From Dorea_D hominis (lineage in GTDB: Bacteria > Bacillota > Clostridia > Lachnospirales > Lachnospiraceae): a stretch of DNA of 64,000 bases. The stretch is taken from positions 1-64,000 of the forward strand of contig NZ_JACOOY010000007.1 of assembly GCF_014287705.1 (NCBI RefSeq), read 5' to 3'. Below the pieces are notes generated by a model. That model saw only the letters and a list, made by a program, of their open reading frames with translations, was not told where the DNA came from and ran no database searches. Position 1 is the stretch's first letter. Each line of letters starts with the position of its first letter. Positions 1-8,113 of this stretch are shown here, one piece after another. The translations under genes were made by a program, and so were the position numbers.

Positions 1-92
1 AGACCCCTTGAAGACGACGAGGTAGATAGGTCAGAGGTGGAAGTGTGGTAACACATGGAGCTGACTGATACTAATCGGTCGAGGGCATGACC
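1..92 (+). rRNA. rrl: 23S ribosomal RNA, 3' end (partial)
   Basis: The first ~92 bases match the conserved 3' end of bacterial 23S rRNA, including the GGAGCTGACTGATACTAATC stretch and the closing GGTCGAGGGCATGACC that pairs with the 5' end of the molecule. The gene runs in from outside the window. The exact 3' terminus is placed after GACC at about 92 by analogy with other Firmicutes. No 5S gene is visible between here and the terminator at 162, so this operon appears to end with 23S. Confidence 0.95.
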
Positions 93-161
93 AAGCAAGG
101 TGATAGGTAAAGGATGAAGAATATTTCTTGTATGCAGTTTTGAAGGTATATAACTTACAGA

Positions 162-193
162 AGTGATTGGTATAAAGCCAGTCACTTTTTTTG
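162..193 (+). terminator. rRNA operon terminator
   Basis: AGTGATTGG and CCAGTCACT form a 9-bp stem (one G-U) around a short loop and are followed by a run of seven T. It lies 70 bases after the 23S end and closes the rRNA transcript. Confidence 0.85.
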
Positions 194-266
194 TTATAAC
201 GACGAGAAAAACGCATGTACCCGTGCAAATACAAACAAATCTTCTATAAAAAATATATAAACTCTC

Positions 267-295
267 TTGACATTTATATAAGAAGTGAGTATCCT
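267..295 (+). promoter_or_regulatory. Promoter of the marR-ABC operon
   Basis: TTGACA (267-272) and TATCCT (290-295) are separated by 17 bases, a near-consensus sigma-A promoter. The predicted start falls inside the large inverted repeat that begins at 296, so that repeat covers the start of transcription. The rest of the 93-473 gap holds only the rRNA terminator and this promoter-repeat unit. Confidence 0.8.
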
Positions 296-347
296 AAACG
301 TTAGACTTTTAATGATTAGTCATCTAATTATTAAAAGTCTAACGTTT
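296..347. repeat. 24-bp inverted repeat over the transcription start
   Basis: Arms 296-319 and 324-347 are complementary over 24 bp with a single G-U/mismatch position and a TCAT spacer; four T follow at 347-350. It could be a long operator for the MarR protein encoded just downstream, which typically binds such palindromes in its own promoter, or an early terminator/attenuator in the leader. The position directly after the -10 box favours repressor binding; the T run keeps attenuation possible. Confidence 0.7.
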
Positions 348-473
348 TTGCTATAGCGACAAGTTTTATCACTGTTTCTATAGATTACAGAGGAAGCTGC
401 CAGTGGCAGGTTTCACAGGTTAAATAAAGGAAAATAAAAAGAGAGCGCGGTGATTATGGGAGGGGAATACAAC

Positions 474-956
474 ATGAAGAGAAAATGGATGGAATCAGGT
501 TTTATGCTGATCCAACAGGTCGCTCATTTAGTAAAATATCAGGCAATGAGAGAGATGGAATCTTTTCATCTTAAACCGAATCAGGTAGGTATTATGTTTA
601 TTTTACGTTCAGAAGGCGAATTATCGCAGCGTGAACTGGCAAAGCAGATAGGAATTACACCACCATCGATGACGGTAGCACTTCGAAAATTAGAAAAACA
701 GGGATATGTGCAGAGAAAAGTAGATGAAAAAGATCAAAGAATCCAGAGAATTACGATAACGGATCAGGGAGCAGATTGTCTGAATGAATTAAAAGAGACG
801 ATGCATATGTTGGAAGCAGGTCTTTATGAAGGTATTTCCGGAGAAGAACGGAAAGAACTGCAAAGAATTATGCTTCGCATGCGGACAAATATGTTGAATT
901 ATAAAGAAATCCAGGGCATGGATATGTGTTCAATTATGGAGGAGAGACATCTATGA
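474..956 (+). CDS. MarR family transcriptional regulator
   Basis: A 160-residue winged-helix protein of the MarR family, usual length. The helix-turn-helix and wing cover roughly residues 48-95 (LSQRELAKQIGITPPSM then the basic wing with RKVDEKDQR), flanked by the N- and C-terminal helices used for dimerisation. The open frame extends to a GTG at 450, but the GGAGGGG ribosome site at 459-465 sits inside that extension and points to ATG 474. The stop overlaps the start of the next gene by ATGA, so regulator and exporter are translationally coupled. By family precedent it represses its own operon in response to a small toxic ligand; the ligand is unknown. Confidence 0.92.
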   Translation: MKRKWMESGFMLIQQVAHLVKYQAMREMESFHLKPNQVGIMFILRSEGELSQRELAKQIGITPPSMTVALRKLEKQGYVQRKVDEKDQRIQRITITDQGADCLNELKETMHMLEAGLYEGISGEERKELQRIMLRMRTNMLNYKEIQGMDMCSIMEERHL

Positions 957-3325
957 GTAAACTTTTTAAATTTATGAAGCCATATGCAGGCGTTGTAGCG
1001 GCGATTTTGTGCGTACTGGTTGTGCAGGCATACTGTGATCTGTCATTACCGACATATACTTCGGATATTGTAAATGTCGGAATTCAACAAAACGGAATTG
1101 ATGAAAAGATTCCGGAGCAGATTGGTGAGGAAGATCTGGAGCATTTGTTACTTCTGGTTCCGGAGAAGGATCAAAGTACTGTGAAAAATGCTTATACGAA
1201 AAGCAACAAAAAATATGATACAAAGCAAAACGTATGGCAGTTGAAATCTTCTGTTAAAACAGATGAGAATAAAATGAATAAACTGTCGAATCTGTTAGCA
1301 AAACCAATGTTTCTGGCAGCGGGATTTAATTCCGGAAGTGACATGTCGAAAAAGATAGAAATCCAGATGAAAGATCAGATGAAGCAGCAGATGAAAGCGC
1401 AGATGAAGAGCCAGATGCAAGATGCGAGCCAGGCAGCACTTTCGTCACAGGCGCAGCCAGAGGAAGCCAAGCAGACTGCTAATGCAAGCCAAGCAGCCTC
1501 ACAGTTAAAGAAATCAGAAAAAGAGATTGATAAGAAGATTGACAAAATGTCCATTTATGACATATTTGGGCAGATGAAAGGCGCACAGCGTGAGGAGCTT
1601 GTGAAAAAGATAGAAAAGAAGATGGATAAATTCCCGGACTCTATGCTGGATCAGGCAGCCTCAACTTATATTAAAGGTGCATATAAACATATCGGAATAG
1701 ATATGGATAAATATGAGACACATTATATTTTAAATACAGGTGCGAAGATGCTTGCACTGGCAGCGTTGGGAATGATCGCAAGTATTATAGTCGGTCTTAT
1801 GGCATCACGAGTAGGTGCGGCAATCGGACGTGGACTCAGAAGGGACGTATTCCGTAAGGTAGTAGGATTTTCTAATGGAGAATTTGATAAATTTTCAACT
1901 GCGTCTCTGATTACTAGAAGTACGAATGATATTCAACAGATTCAACTTTTAACGGTTATGATTCTGCGTATGGTATTATATGCACCGATTATGGCAATCG
2001 GAGGAATTACGAAAGTGTTCCATACAAATGTGGATATGTCCTGGATCATTGCACTTGCTGTTGGATTGATCGTATTGGTTGTAGCAGTATTATTTTTCGT
2101 TGTTATGCCAAAATTCAAGATTGTACAGGATCTGGTTGACCGGTTGAACCTTGTCAGCCGTGAGATTTTAACAGGACTTCCGGTTATCCGTGCGTTCAGT
2201 ACGGAAAAACATGAAGAAAAAAGATTTGATGAAGCAAATAAAAATCTGACAAAAACAAATTTATTTGTCAACCGTGCCATGACATTTATGATGCCGACCA
2301 TGATGCTGATTATGAACTGTATTACCGTTCTGATTGTATGGATCGGTGGGTACAGTGTCAATGATGGAGCAATGCAGGTTGGCGATATGATGGCATTTAT
2401 CCAGTATACAATGCAGATTATTATGGCATTCCTAATGATTTGTATGATCTCAGTCATGCTTCCGAGAGCAGCAGTATCAGCAACCCGTGTAGACGAAGTA
2501 TTGAAGAGCGAGACAAAAATCAATGATCCGGAAACACCGCGGACATTTGCGAAAAATGAGAAGGGTGAAGTTGCATTTGAACATGTTTCGTTCCGCTATC
2601 CGGGAGCTGAAGAAGATGTACTGCATGATCTGTCATTTACAGCAAAACCGGGAGAGACAACCGCATTTATCGGAAGTACCGGAAGCGGTAAATCTACGCT
2701 GGTAAATCTGATTCCGAGATTTTACGATGTGACAGAAGGAAAGATTACAATTGACGGAACGGACATCCGGGAAGTTTCGCAGCATGATCTGCGTGCCCGT
2801 CTTGGATATGTGCCTCAGAAAGGAATTCTGTTTTCCGGTGATATTGCTTCCAATATTATGTATGGTAATCCAGACGGAAGCGAAGAAGAAATGATCGAAG
2901 CGGCCGGAATTGCACAGGCACAGGAATTTATTGATACAAAGAAAAAGAAATATCGTAGTCCGATTTCACAGGGCGGTTCCAATGTATCAGGAGGACAGAA
3001 ACAGAGACTTTCAATTGCGAGAGCAATTGCCAAACATCCGGATGTATATATTTTCGATGACAGTTTTTCCGCGCTGGATTACAAAACGGATGCGGTGCTT
3101 CGAAAAGAGTTAAAAGCGAAGACAAAAGACAGTACTGTCATGATTGTTGCCCAACGAATCAGCACGATTCTTCATGCTGAGCAGATCATTGTTCTGGATG
3201 ATGGACAGATTGTCGGAAAAGGTACACACAAAGAATTGTTGAAATCCTGTGAAGCATATTATCAGATCGCATCTTCCCAGTTATCTGAGAAGGAGCTGGA
3301 AGCAGATATGAAGGAGGTGGACTAA
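953..3325 (+). CDS. ABC exporter half-transporter with degenerate ATP site and large extracytoplasmic insertion
   Basis: A 790-residue fusion of a six-helix membrane domain and an ATPase domain. Start ATG 953 has GGAGGAG at 939-945. Helix 1 is near residues 14-28 but helix 2 only begins near 265: about 215 residues are inserted between them, including a Gln/Met/Lys-rich stretch near 137-190 (QMKDQMKQQMKAQMKSQM). The ATPase has Walker A GSTGSGKST (~573), a canonical VSGGQ signature (~677), but Asp instead of Glu after Walker B (IFDDSF, ~697) and Gln instead of His in the switch (VAQRIST, ~731). These changes are typical of the non-catalytic side of heterodimeric exporters such as TM287/288 and BmrCD. 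It would pair with the next gene to export drugs or peptides. Confidence 0.93.
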   Translation: MSKLFKFMKPYAGVVAAILCVLVVQAYCDLSLPTYTSDIVNVGIQQNGIDEKIPEQIGEEDLEHLLLLVPEKDQSTVKNAYTKSNKKYDTKQNVWQLKSSVKTDENKMNKLSNLLAKPMFLAAGFNSGSDMSKKIEIQMKDQMKQQMKAQMKSQMQDASQAALSSQAQPEEAKQTANASQAASQLKKSEKEIDKKIDKMSIYDIFGQMKGAQREELVKKIEKKMDKFPDSMLDQAASTYIKGAYKHIGIDMDKYETHYILNTGAKMLALAALGMIASIIVGLMASRVGAAIGRGLRRDVFRKVVGFSNGEFDKFSTASLITRSTNDIQQIQLLTVMILRMVLYAPIMAIGGITKVFHTNVDMSWIIALAVGLIVLVVAVLFFVVMPKFKIVQDLVDRLNLVSREILTGLPVIRAFSTEKHEEKRFDEANKNLTKTNLFVNRAMTFMMPTMMLIMNCITVLIVWIGGYSVNDGAMQVGDMMAFIQYTMQIIMAFLMICMISVMLPRAAVSATRVDEVLKSETKINDPETPRTFAKNEKGEVAFEHVSFRYPGAEEDVLHDLSFTAKPGETTAFIGSTGSGKSTLVNLIPRFYDVTEGKITIDGTDIREVSQHDLRARLGYVPQKGILFSGDIASNIMYGNPDGSEEEMIEAAGIAQAQEFIDTKKKKYRSPISQGGSNVSGGQKQRLSIARAIAKHPDVYIFDDSFSALDYKTDAVLRKELKAKTKDSTVMIVAQRISTILHAEQIIVLDDGQIVGKGTHKELLKSCEAYYQIASSQLSEKELEADMKEVD

Positions 3326-3326
3326 T

Positions 3327-5144
3327 ATGGCAAGAGGACGTATGCGCAGAGGTCCGGGAGCCCCTGTAGAAAAAGCAAAAGATTTCAAGGGTACGATGAA
3401 GAAGCTGTTACAGTATCTTGGAGCTTATAAAATCTCCATTGTGGCAGTAATTATATTCGCAATTGGAAGTACAGTATTTAACATTGTCGGACCGAAAATA
3501 CTCGGAAGAGCAACAACCGAGATTTTCAAAGGACTTGTTCGGAAAGTTTCCGGTGGTTCAGGAATTGATTTCACGAAAATTGGGAAAATACTTGGAATGT
3601 TATTAGTATTGTACCTGTGCAGTGCATTATTTTCCTTTATCCAAGGATATATCATGACAGGTGTATCGCAAAAACTGACTTATCGTATGAGAAAAGAGAT
3701 TTCGGAGAAGATCAATCGTCTGCCGATGAATTATTTTGATAAAATGACACATGGAGAAGTGCTTTCGAGAATTACGAATGATGTCGATACACTTAGCCAG
3801 AGTCTGAACCAGAGTGCGACACAGGTTATTACATCGGTAGCAACAATCATCGGTGTACTTATTATGATGCTCAGTATTAGTCCGCTTATGACATTGACGG
3901 CACTTTTACTGCTTCCGATTTCTATGGGATTTATTTCCGTAATTGTAAAACGTTCGCAGAAATATTTCATGAGTCAGCAGGAATATCTGGGACATGTCAA
4001 CGGACAGGTAGAAGAGGTGTATGGCGGGCATAATATTGTAAAAGCATTTAATAAAGAGCAAGATGTAATTGCAACATTTGATAAAGATAACGATATGTTG
4101 TATCAGTCTGCATGGAAATCGCAGTTTTTATCCGGAATGATGATGCCGATCATGCAGTTTGTCGGCAACTTAGGCTATGTGGCAGAAGTTATTCTGGGCG
4201 GTTATCTGGCAATGAAAAGCGTGATCGAAGTTGGAGATATCCAGTCCTTCATTCAGTATGTAAGGAATTTTACGCAGCCGATCCAGCAGGTAGCGCAGGT
4301 GGCAAATATGCTGCAGTCTACAGCAGCCGCATCTGAGCGTGTATTTGAATTTCTGGAAGAAGAGGAAGAAGAACAGACAGTTACGGATTCCGAGCCGGTC
4401 GATGATCTGGAAGGCCGCGTAGAGTTTGACCATGTACATTTCGGATATAACCCAGATCATATAATCATCAATGATTTCAGTGTGAAAGTGGAGCCGGGAC
4501 AGAAGATTGCGATCGTAGGTCCAACCGGAGCCGGTAAAACAACGATGGTAAAACTTCTGATGCGTTTCTACGATGTGAATGAAGGCGCGATCAAAGTAGA
4601 TGGACATGATATCCGTGATTTTAATCGTTCCGAGCTTCGAAAAATGTTTGGCATGGTACTGCAGGATACGTGGCTGTTCAAGGGAAGTATTGAAGAAAAT
4701 ATCCGTTATGGTAAATTAGATGCCACACATGAGGAAGTGGTAGAGGCTGCGAAAGCGGCACATGTACACCGGTTTGTACAGACACTTCCGGGGGGCTATA
4801 ACATGGAACTGAATGAGGAGGCAAGCAACGTGTCACAGGGGCAGAAACAGCTCCTGACCATTGCGAGAGCAATCCTGGAGGATCCGAAGATCCTCATTCT
4901 CGATGAAGCAACAAGTTCCGTAGATACACGTACAGAGATTCAAATCCAGAAAGCGATGGATAACCTGATGCGTGGAAGAACAAGTTTCATCATTGCACAC
5001 CGTCTGTCTACGATCAGAGATGCAGACCTGATCCTTGTTATGAAAGACGGAGATATTGTGGAGCAGGGAAATCATGAGGAACTGCTCGCTAAAAATGGAT
5101 TTTATGCGGATCTTTATAATTCACAGTTTGAGAGAAGCGCTTAA
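3327..5144 (+). CDS. ABC exporter half-transporter, catalytic partner
   Basis: A 605-residue membrane domain plus ATPase, usual length for the family, starting one base after the previous stop with GGAGGTGG at 3312-3319. The ATPase has Walker A GPTGAGKTT (~397), Walker B with catalytic Glu (ILILDEATSSVD, ~521) and the His switch (IIAHRLSTI, ~555), but its signature is VSQGQ instead of SGGQ (~500). That altered signature would complete the degenerate site formed with the partner's Walker motifs, so the two proteins fit together as one asymmetric exporter. A Glu-rich linker (EEEEEEQ) precedes the ATPase. The 3' end overlaps the convergent gene at 5121 by 24 bases. Confidence 0.93.
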   Translation: MARGRMRRGPGAPVEKAKDFKGTMKKLLQYLGAYKISIVAVIIFAIGSTVFNIVGPKILGRATTEIFKGLVRKVSGGSGIDFTKIGKILGMLLVLYLCSALFSFIQGYIMTGVSQKLTYRMRKEISEKINRLPMNYFDKMTHGEVLSRITNDVDTLSQSLNQSATQVITSVATIIGVLIMMLSISPLMTLTALLLLPISMGFISVIVKRSQKYFMSQQEYLGHVNGQVEEVYGGHNIVKAFNKEQDVIATFDKDNDMLYQSAWKSQFLSGMMMPIMQFVGNLGYVAEVILGGYLAMKSVIEVGDIQSFIQYVRNFTQPIQQVAQVANMLQSTAAASERVFEFLEEEEEEQTVTDSEPVDDLEGRVEFDHVHFGYNPDHIIINDFSVKVEPGQKIAIVGPTGAGKTTMVKLLMRFYDVNEGAIKVDGHDIRDFNRSELRKMFGMVLQDTWLFKGSIEENIRYGKLDATHEEVVEAAKAAHVHRFVQTLPGGYNMELNEEASNVSQGQKQLLTIARAILEDPKILILDEATSSVDTRTEIQIQKAMDNLMRGRTSFIIAHRLSTIRDADLILVMKDGDIVEQGNHEELLAKNGFYADLYNSQFERSA

Positions 5145-5876
5145 AGGAAGTGACAAGTGTTTCGCACCGGCAGCCTTTCGGACAAATTGATCAAATAAAC
5201 GGCGCATTGCTTCGCAGTTTGTGTACATGCACTCGGGATGCCACTGTACACCGACCGCGAAAGTGTGACCGGTAGATTCAATGGATTCGATGACGCCGTC
5301 GGAAGTGATACCTGTCATTTTTATATGTTTTCCTAATGTTTTGACACACTGATGGTGATAGCTGTTGACAGCACAGGAATTCCCACAAATTTCATATAAC
5401 AGGCTATGAGATGCAAAAGCAACCGTATGGCAGGGATCGCTGCGGTCGAGAGAGCGTTGGATATGATTGAAGGAGTTCCGGTTACGGAGAGACAGATCCT
5501 GATAGATTGTTCCGCCGAGCGTAAGGTTTAACACCTGCATACCGCGGCAGATGCCTAGTACAGGAAGATGAAAATCCAGTACTTTCTGCATCAGCGTAAG
5601 ATGAAACTGATCGGTTTTTCTGTCGGTAGTGCCGTGATCAGTCTGCAATTCTTCACCAAAAAGTTCCGGTGTGATATCATCACCGCCGCAGAACAGGAAA
5701 CCATCGCAGATGCTCAAGTAGCCAGAGAGTGAGTCCGCGTCAGAAAGATAAGGAATAATGACAGGAATTCCATCACTTTTTTCAATTGCCTGAATATAGG
5801 AAAATGGCACAAACAGGCGGTCATCTGAAAAGCCGCAAAATACAATGCCGATTACTGGTTTTGTTATAGATTCCAT
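5121..5876 (-). CDS. Class I glutamine amidotransferase-like hydrolase (PuuD / peptidase C26 type)
   Basis: A 251-residue protein of the gamma-glutamyl-gamma-aminobutyrate hydrolase family. The nucleophile elbow LGICRGMQ has Cys110, and the His213/Glu215 partners are in QWHPE near the C-terminus; an FCGGDD segment at 62-67 is also typical. Family members cleave gamma-glutamyl amides, as PuuD does in putrescine breakdown, but no other putrescine genes are nearby, so the substrate is open. The start ATG 5876 has an AGGGGAGG site that lies inside a hairpin (5878-5934). The last codons overlap the end of the convergent exporter gene. Confidence 0.85.
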   Translation of the reverse strand: MESITKPVIGIVFCGFSDDRLFVPFSYIQAIEKSDGIPVIIPYLSDADSLSGYLSICDGFLFCGGDDITPELFGEELQTDHGTTDRKTDQFHLTLMQKVLDFHLPVLGICRGMQVLNLTLGGTIYQDLSLRNRNSFNHIQRSLDRSDPCHTVAFASHSLLYEICGNSCAVNSYHHQCVKTLGKHIKMTGITSDGVIESIESTGHTFAVGVQWHPECMYTNCEAMRRLFDQFVRKAAGAKHLSLPLSASLKL

Positions 5877-5877
5877 A

Positions 5878-5934
5878 AAAAGCCTCCCCTGTACATATAT
5901 TTATTAAAAAATATATGCGTCAGGGAAGGCTTTT
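5878..5934 (-). promoter_or_regulatory. Hairpin that contains the ribosome site of the amidotransferase gene
   Basis: Read on the minus strand, AAGCCTTCCCTG and CAGGGGAGGCTT pair, with an inner ATATAT/ATATAT extension and an A/T loop. The second arm contains the Shine-Dalgarno sequence of the 5876 start, and TTTTT follows directly before the ATG. It therefore looks both like a terminator for transcripts coming from the dehydrogenase gene and like a device that hides the ribosome site. Confidence 0.55.
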
Positions 5935-6040
5935 ATGTAATAGGAAACTTCGCTCCTATTACATAAACCCTCCGGGGGATGCGCACTCGCACGAAGCGGT
6001 AATATGTTGCAGGCAACCGTGCTCGGCGCGAGAATGCGCC
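5933..6040. repeat. Folded intergenic element (two hairpins), possible dispersed repeat
   Basis: Two units sit between the minus-strand genes. TTATGTAATAGGA (5933-5945) and TCCTATTACATAA (5954-5966) form a perfect 13-bp stem with an 8-base loop. Next, GCGCACTCGC (5981-5990) pairs with GCGAG-AA-TGCGC (6028-6039), enclosing further GCAC/GTGC and GTTGC/CAAC pairs. The second unit is much richer in G+C than the surrounding DNA. No coding potential is seen. It has the look of a small interspersed repeat or a transcript-end structure for the 6056 gene. Confidence 0.55.
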
Positions 6041-6055
6041 AAAACACATTCTATC

Positions 6056-6994
6056 TTATTCTACATGAAAGAATTCTTTCACCTGTCCGAGAATGATCTG
6101 CATGAGTCTGGTTCTGGCTTCAATACTTGCCCATGCCACATGCGGTGTGATGAGGAGGTTCGGATAATCCTTTAATTCGCGCAACGGACAGTCTGGGCTC
6201 ATCGGTTCTACAGCAAGTACATCCAGACCGGCTGCCTGGATGAGATCGGTTTTCAGAGCCGTTGCAAGGTCTTTTTCTACAACGATCGGGCCACGTCCGA
6301 GATTCAGGAAAATGCAGCTTTTCTTCATCTTACAGAAAGCGTCGAGATTAAGTAGTCCGTCGGTATATTCATTTAGTGGTGCGTGAACAGAAATAATATC
6401 CGAAGTACGGTACAGCGTATCCAGATCGACCTGATGATAACCGTTCTGCGGGGCACTGCCGGATGGAGAAGCGTAGATAACATCAGCACCGAAAGCGGAA
6501 GCGATAGAAGCAACGCGGCGGCCGATGTTGCCAAGTCCGATGATTCCCCATGTTTTTCCCTTTAATTCGTAGAATACTTTTTCAAAATGTGTAAATATCG
6601 TGTCATTGGTATAACGGTCAGATTTGACATATTCATCATAGTACCGCAGATGTTCCAGCAGATAGAAGAACATGGCAAATGTATGCTGCGCAACGGATTC
6701 CGTAGAATAGCCGGCAACATTTCTCCATGCAATTCCTCGTTTGTTGAGATAATCCTTGTCCAGGTTGTTCGTGCCTGTAGCAGTGACGCACACCAGTTTC
6801 AGATTCTCGGCAGTACCGATGGTAGATTCATTTATCTGTATTTTATTAACGATAATGACATCGGCATCTTTTACGCGTTCCGGTACTTCTTCGGATGTAG
6901 AAAATGCGTAGCGTGTGACATCGCCGATCGCATCAAAACCAGACAGATCGATATCATCGCCGATAGTTTTTGCATCTAAAAAAACGATTTTCAT
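6056..6994 (-). CDS. D-isomer specific 2-hydroxyacid dehydrogenase
   Basis: A 312-residue NAD(P)-dependent oxidoreductase of the D-2-hydroxyacid dehydrogenase family (glycerate dehydrogenase / hydroxypyruvate reductase group). The dinucleotide site is GLGNIG at 154-159; the catalytic triad is visible as Arg234 (NLGRGP), Glu263 (AVEP) and His285 (TPHVAW). The frame is open to 7066, but AAGGAGGA at 7005-7012 selects ATG 6994, which also begins at the conserved first beta strand (MKIVFLDA). It would interconvert a 2-oxoacid and a D-2-hydroxyacid; the exact substrate cannot be read from the sequence. It stands alone on this strand apart from the downstream amidotransferase gene. Confidence 0.9.
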   Translation of the reverse strand: MKIVFLDAKTIGDDIDLSGFDAIGDVTRYAFSTSEEVPERVKDADVIIVNKIQINESTIGTAENLKLVCVTATGTNNLDKDYLNKRGIAWRNVAGYSTESVAQHTFAMFFYLLEHLRYYDEYVKSDRYTNDTIFTHFEKVFYELKGKTWGIIGLGNIGRRVASIASAFGADVIYASPSGSAPQNGYHQVDLDTLYRTSDIISVHAPLNEYTDGLLNLDAFCKMKKSCIFLNLGRGPIVVEKDLATALKTDLIQAAGLDVLAVEPMSPDCPLRELKDYPNLLITPHVAWASIEARTRLMQIILGQVKEFFHVE

Positions 6995-7113
6995 ATATAG
7001 TTGGTCCTCCTTGTGAGTATTGGATGTGTATGTGGTTAGGATAACTGTATTTTGAGAACATGTCAAATTTTTCTTTTTTAAGAATTGTTAAGAAAATCAT
7101 AAGATGACTCACC

Positions 7114-7143
7114 TTGTAATTATTTTGTAACATATTGTATAAT
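7114..7143 (+). promoter_or_regulatory. Promoter of the C39-like peptidase gene
   Basis: TTGTAA (7114-7119) and TATAAT (7138-7143) with an 18-base spacer, 30 bases before the start codon. Confidence 0.7.
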
Positions 7144-7172
7144 GTCTTTCAGATAAGGAGAGTCACATACAG

Positions 7173-8042
7173 ATGAAAGAAATCAAAAAACAGAAAAATA
7201 AAAAACGAAAACAGATTCTCAGAAGAAGGATTTACATGATGACTGCAGGAATTTTTGTGCTGCTTGCAGTCGCGTTTGCCATAGGACATCACTCGGCGGG
7301 AAAGGAAGATGATCTGTCGTCGAAGACGAAGGAAGTAATACAAAATAAGACACAGGAAGAGATGTACACAAGCCGTCTCGAACGGGTGAAAGCAATGGCA
7401 AAGAACCAGGGCTATCCGAAAGGTGTCATTGAGCTGCTGGACAAGAACGAAGATACGATTGACTTCGTGGAGGATTATGGAGAGAAGAAAGATCAGGCAG
7501 TAGCAAAAGATATTGGCGTGAAGATACAAAAGGGCACGATACCGGAGCTGATCCAGTGGGATGAACGCTGGGGATATACAAAGTATGGAACCAGCATTGT
7601 TGCGGTCAGCGGCTGCGGACCGACCTGTATGTCCATGGTTGTGTCAGGGCTTACCGGTAATACGAAGATCACGCCGGCAAGAACAGCAGCATACAGCGTA
7701 CGTCACAATTTGATCGATGAAGAAAATAACACGTACTGGGAATTTATGGAGAAAGCAGCAAAGCATTGGGGACTGAACTGCTATGCAGGAATGTTGAATA
7801 AGAAGCAGTTGAAAGCAGAGCTTTGCAAAGGACATCCGGTTATTTGCAGTGTAGGACCGGGAGATTTTACAAAGAATGGACATTTTATTGTGTTGTCAGG
7901 ATGGAAGGACGGAAAGATTCAGGTAAATGATCCATTCAGCCGTCAGAACAGTCAGAAACTGTGGACTTACAGCAGAATAAAGAAACAGGCAAAGTCTATG
8001 TGGGTATATAGTTATTCTAAAAAACAAGTGCAAGAGCGGTAA
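7173..8042 (+). CDS. Membrane-anchored C39-like cysteine peptidase
   Basis: A 289-residue protein with a very basic N-terminus (KKQKNKKRKQ), one membrane segment at about 22-38, and a papain-like domain of the peptidase C39_2 type in the second half. The active-site Cys148 is in SGCGPTC, His237 in GHFIVL and Asp253 in VNDPF. The orientation predicts an extracellular catalytic domain held by a signal anchor. Unlike bacteriocin-processing C39 domains it is not joined to an ABC transporter, and no leader-peptide gene is visible nearby, so its substrate is unknown. An AAGGAG site at 7154-7159 supports ATG 7173. Confidence 0.82.
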   Translation: MKEIKKQKNKKRKQILRRRIYMMTAGIFVLLAVAFAIGHHSAGKEDDLSSKTKEVIQNKTQEEMYTSRLERVKAMAKNQGYPKGVIELLDKNEDTIDFVEDYGEKKDQAVAKDIGVKIQKGTIPELIQWDERWGYTKYGTSIVAVSGCGPTCMSMVVSGLTGNTKITPARTAAYSVRHNLIDEENNTYWEFMEKAAKHWGLNCYAGMLNKKQLKAELCKGHPVICSVGPGDFTKNGHFIVLSGWKDGKIQVNDPFSRQNSQKLWTYSRIKKQAKSMWVYSYSKKQVQER

Positions 8043-8048
8043 AAGTGT

Positions 8049-8081
8049 GTTACTATGAATGTACTATGTTAAAGTAGTAAC
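8049..8081. repeat. Inverted repeat before thrH
   Basis: GTTACTA (8049-8055) and TAGTAAC (8075-8081) are a perfect 7-bp inverted repeat with a 19-base spacer, between the peptidase gene and thrH. No T run follows. It may be an operator for thrH or only a weak mRNA stem. Confidence 0.35.
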
Positions 8082-8113
8082 GTAAAAGAGAACGGCAGCA
8101 GGAGGAAGAAGCG

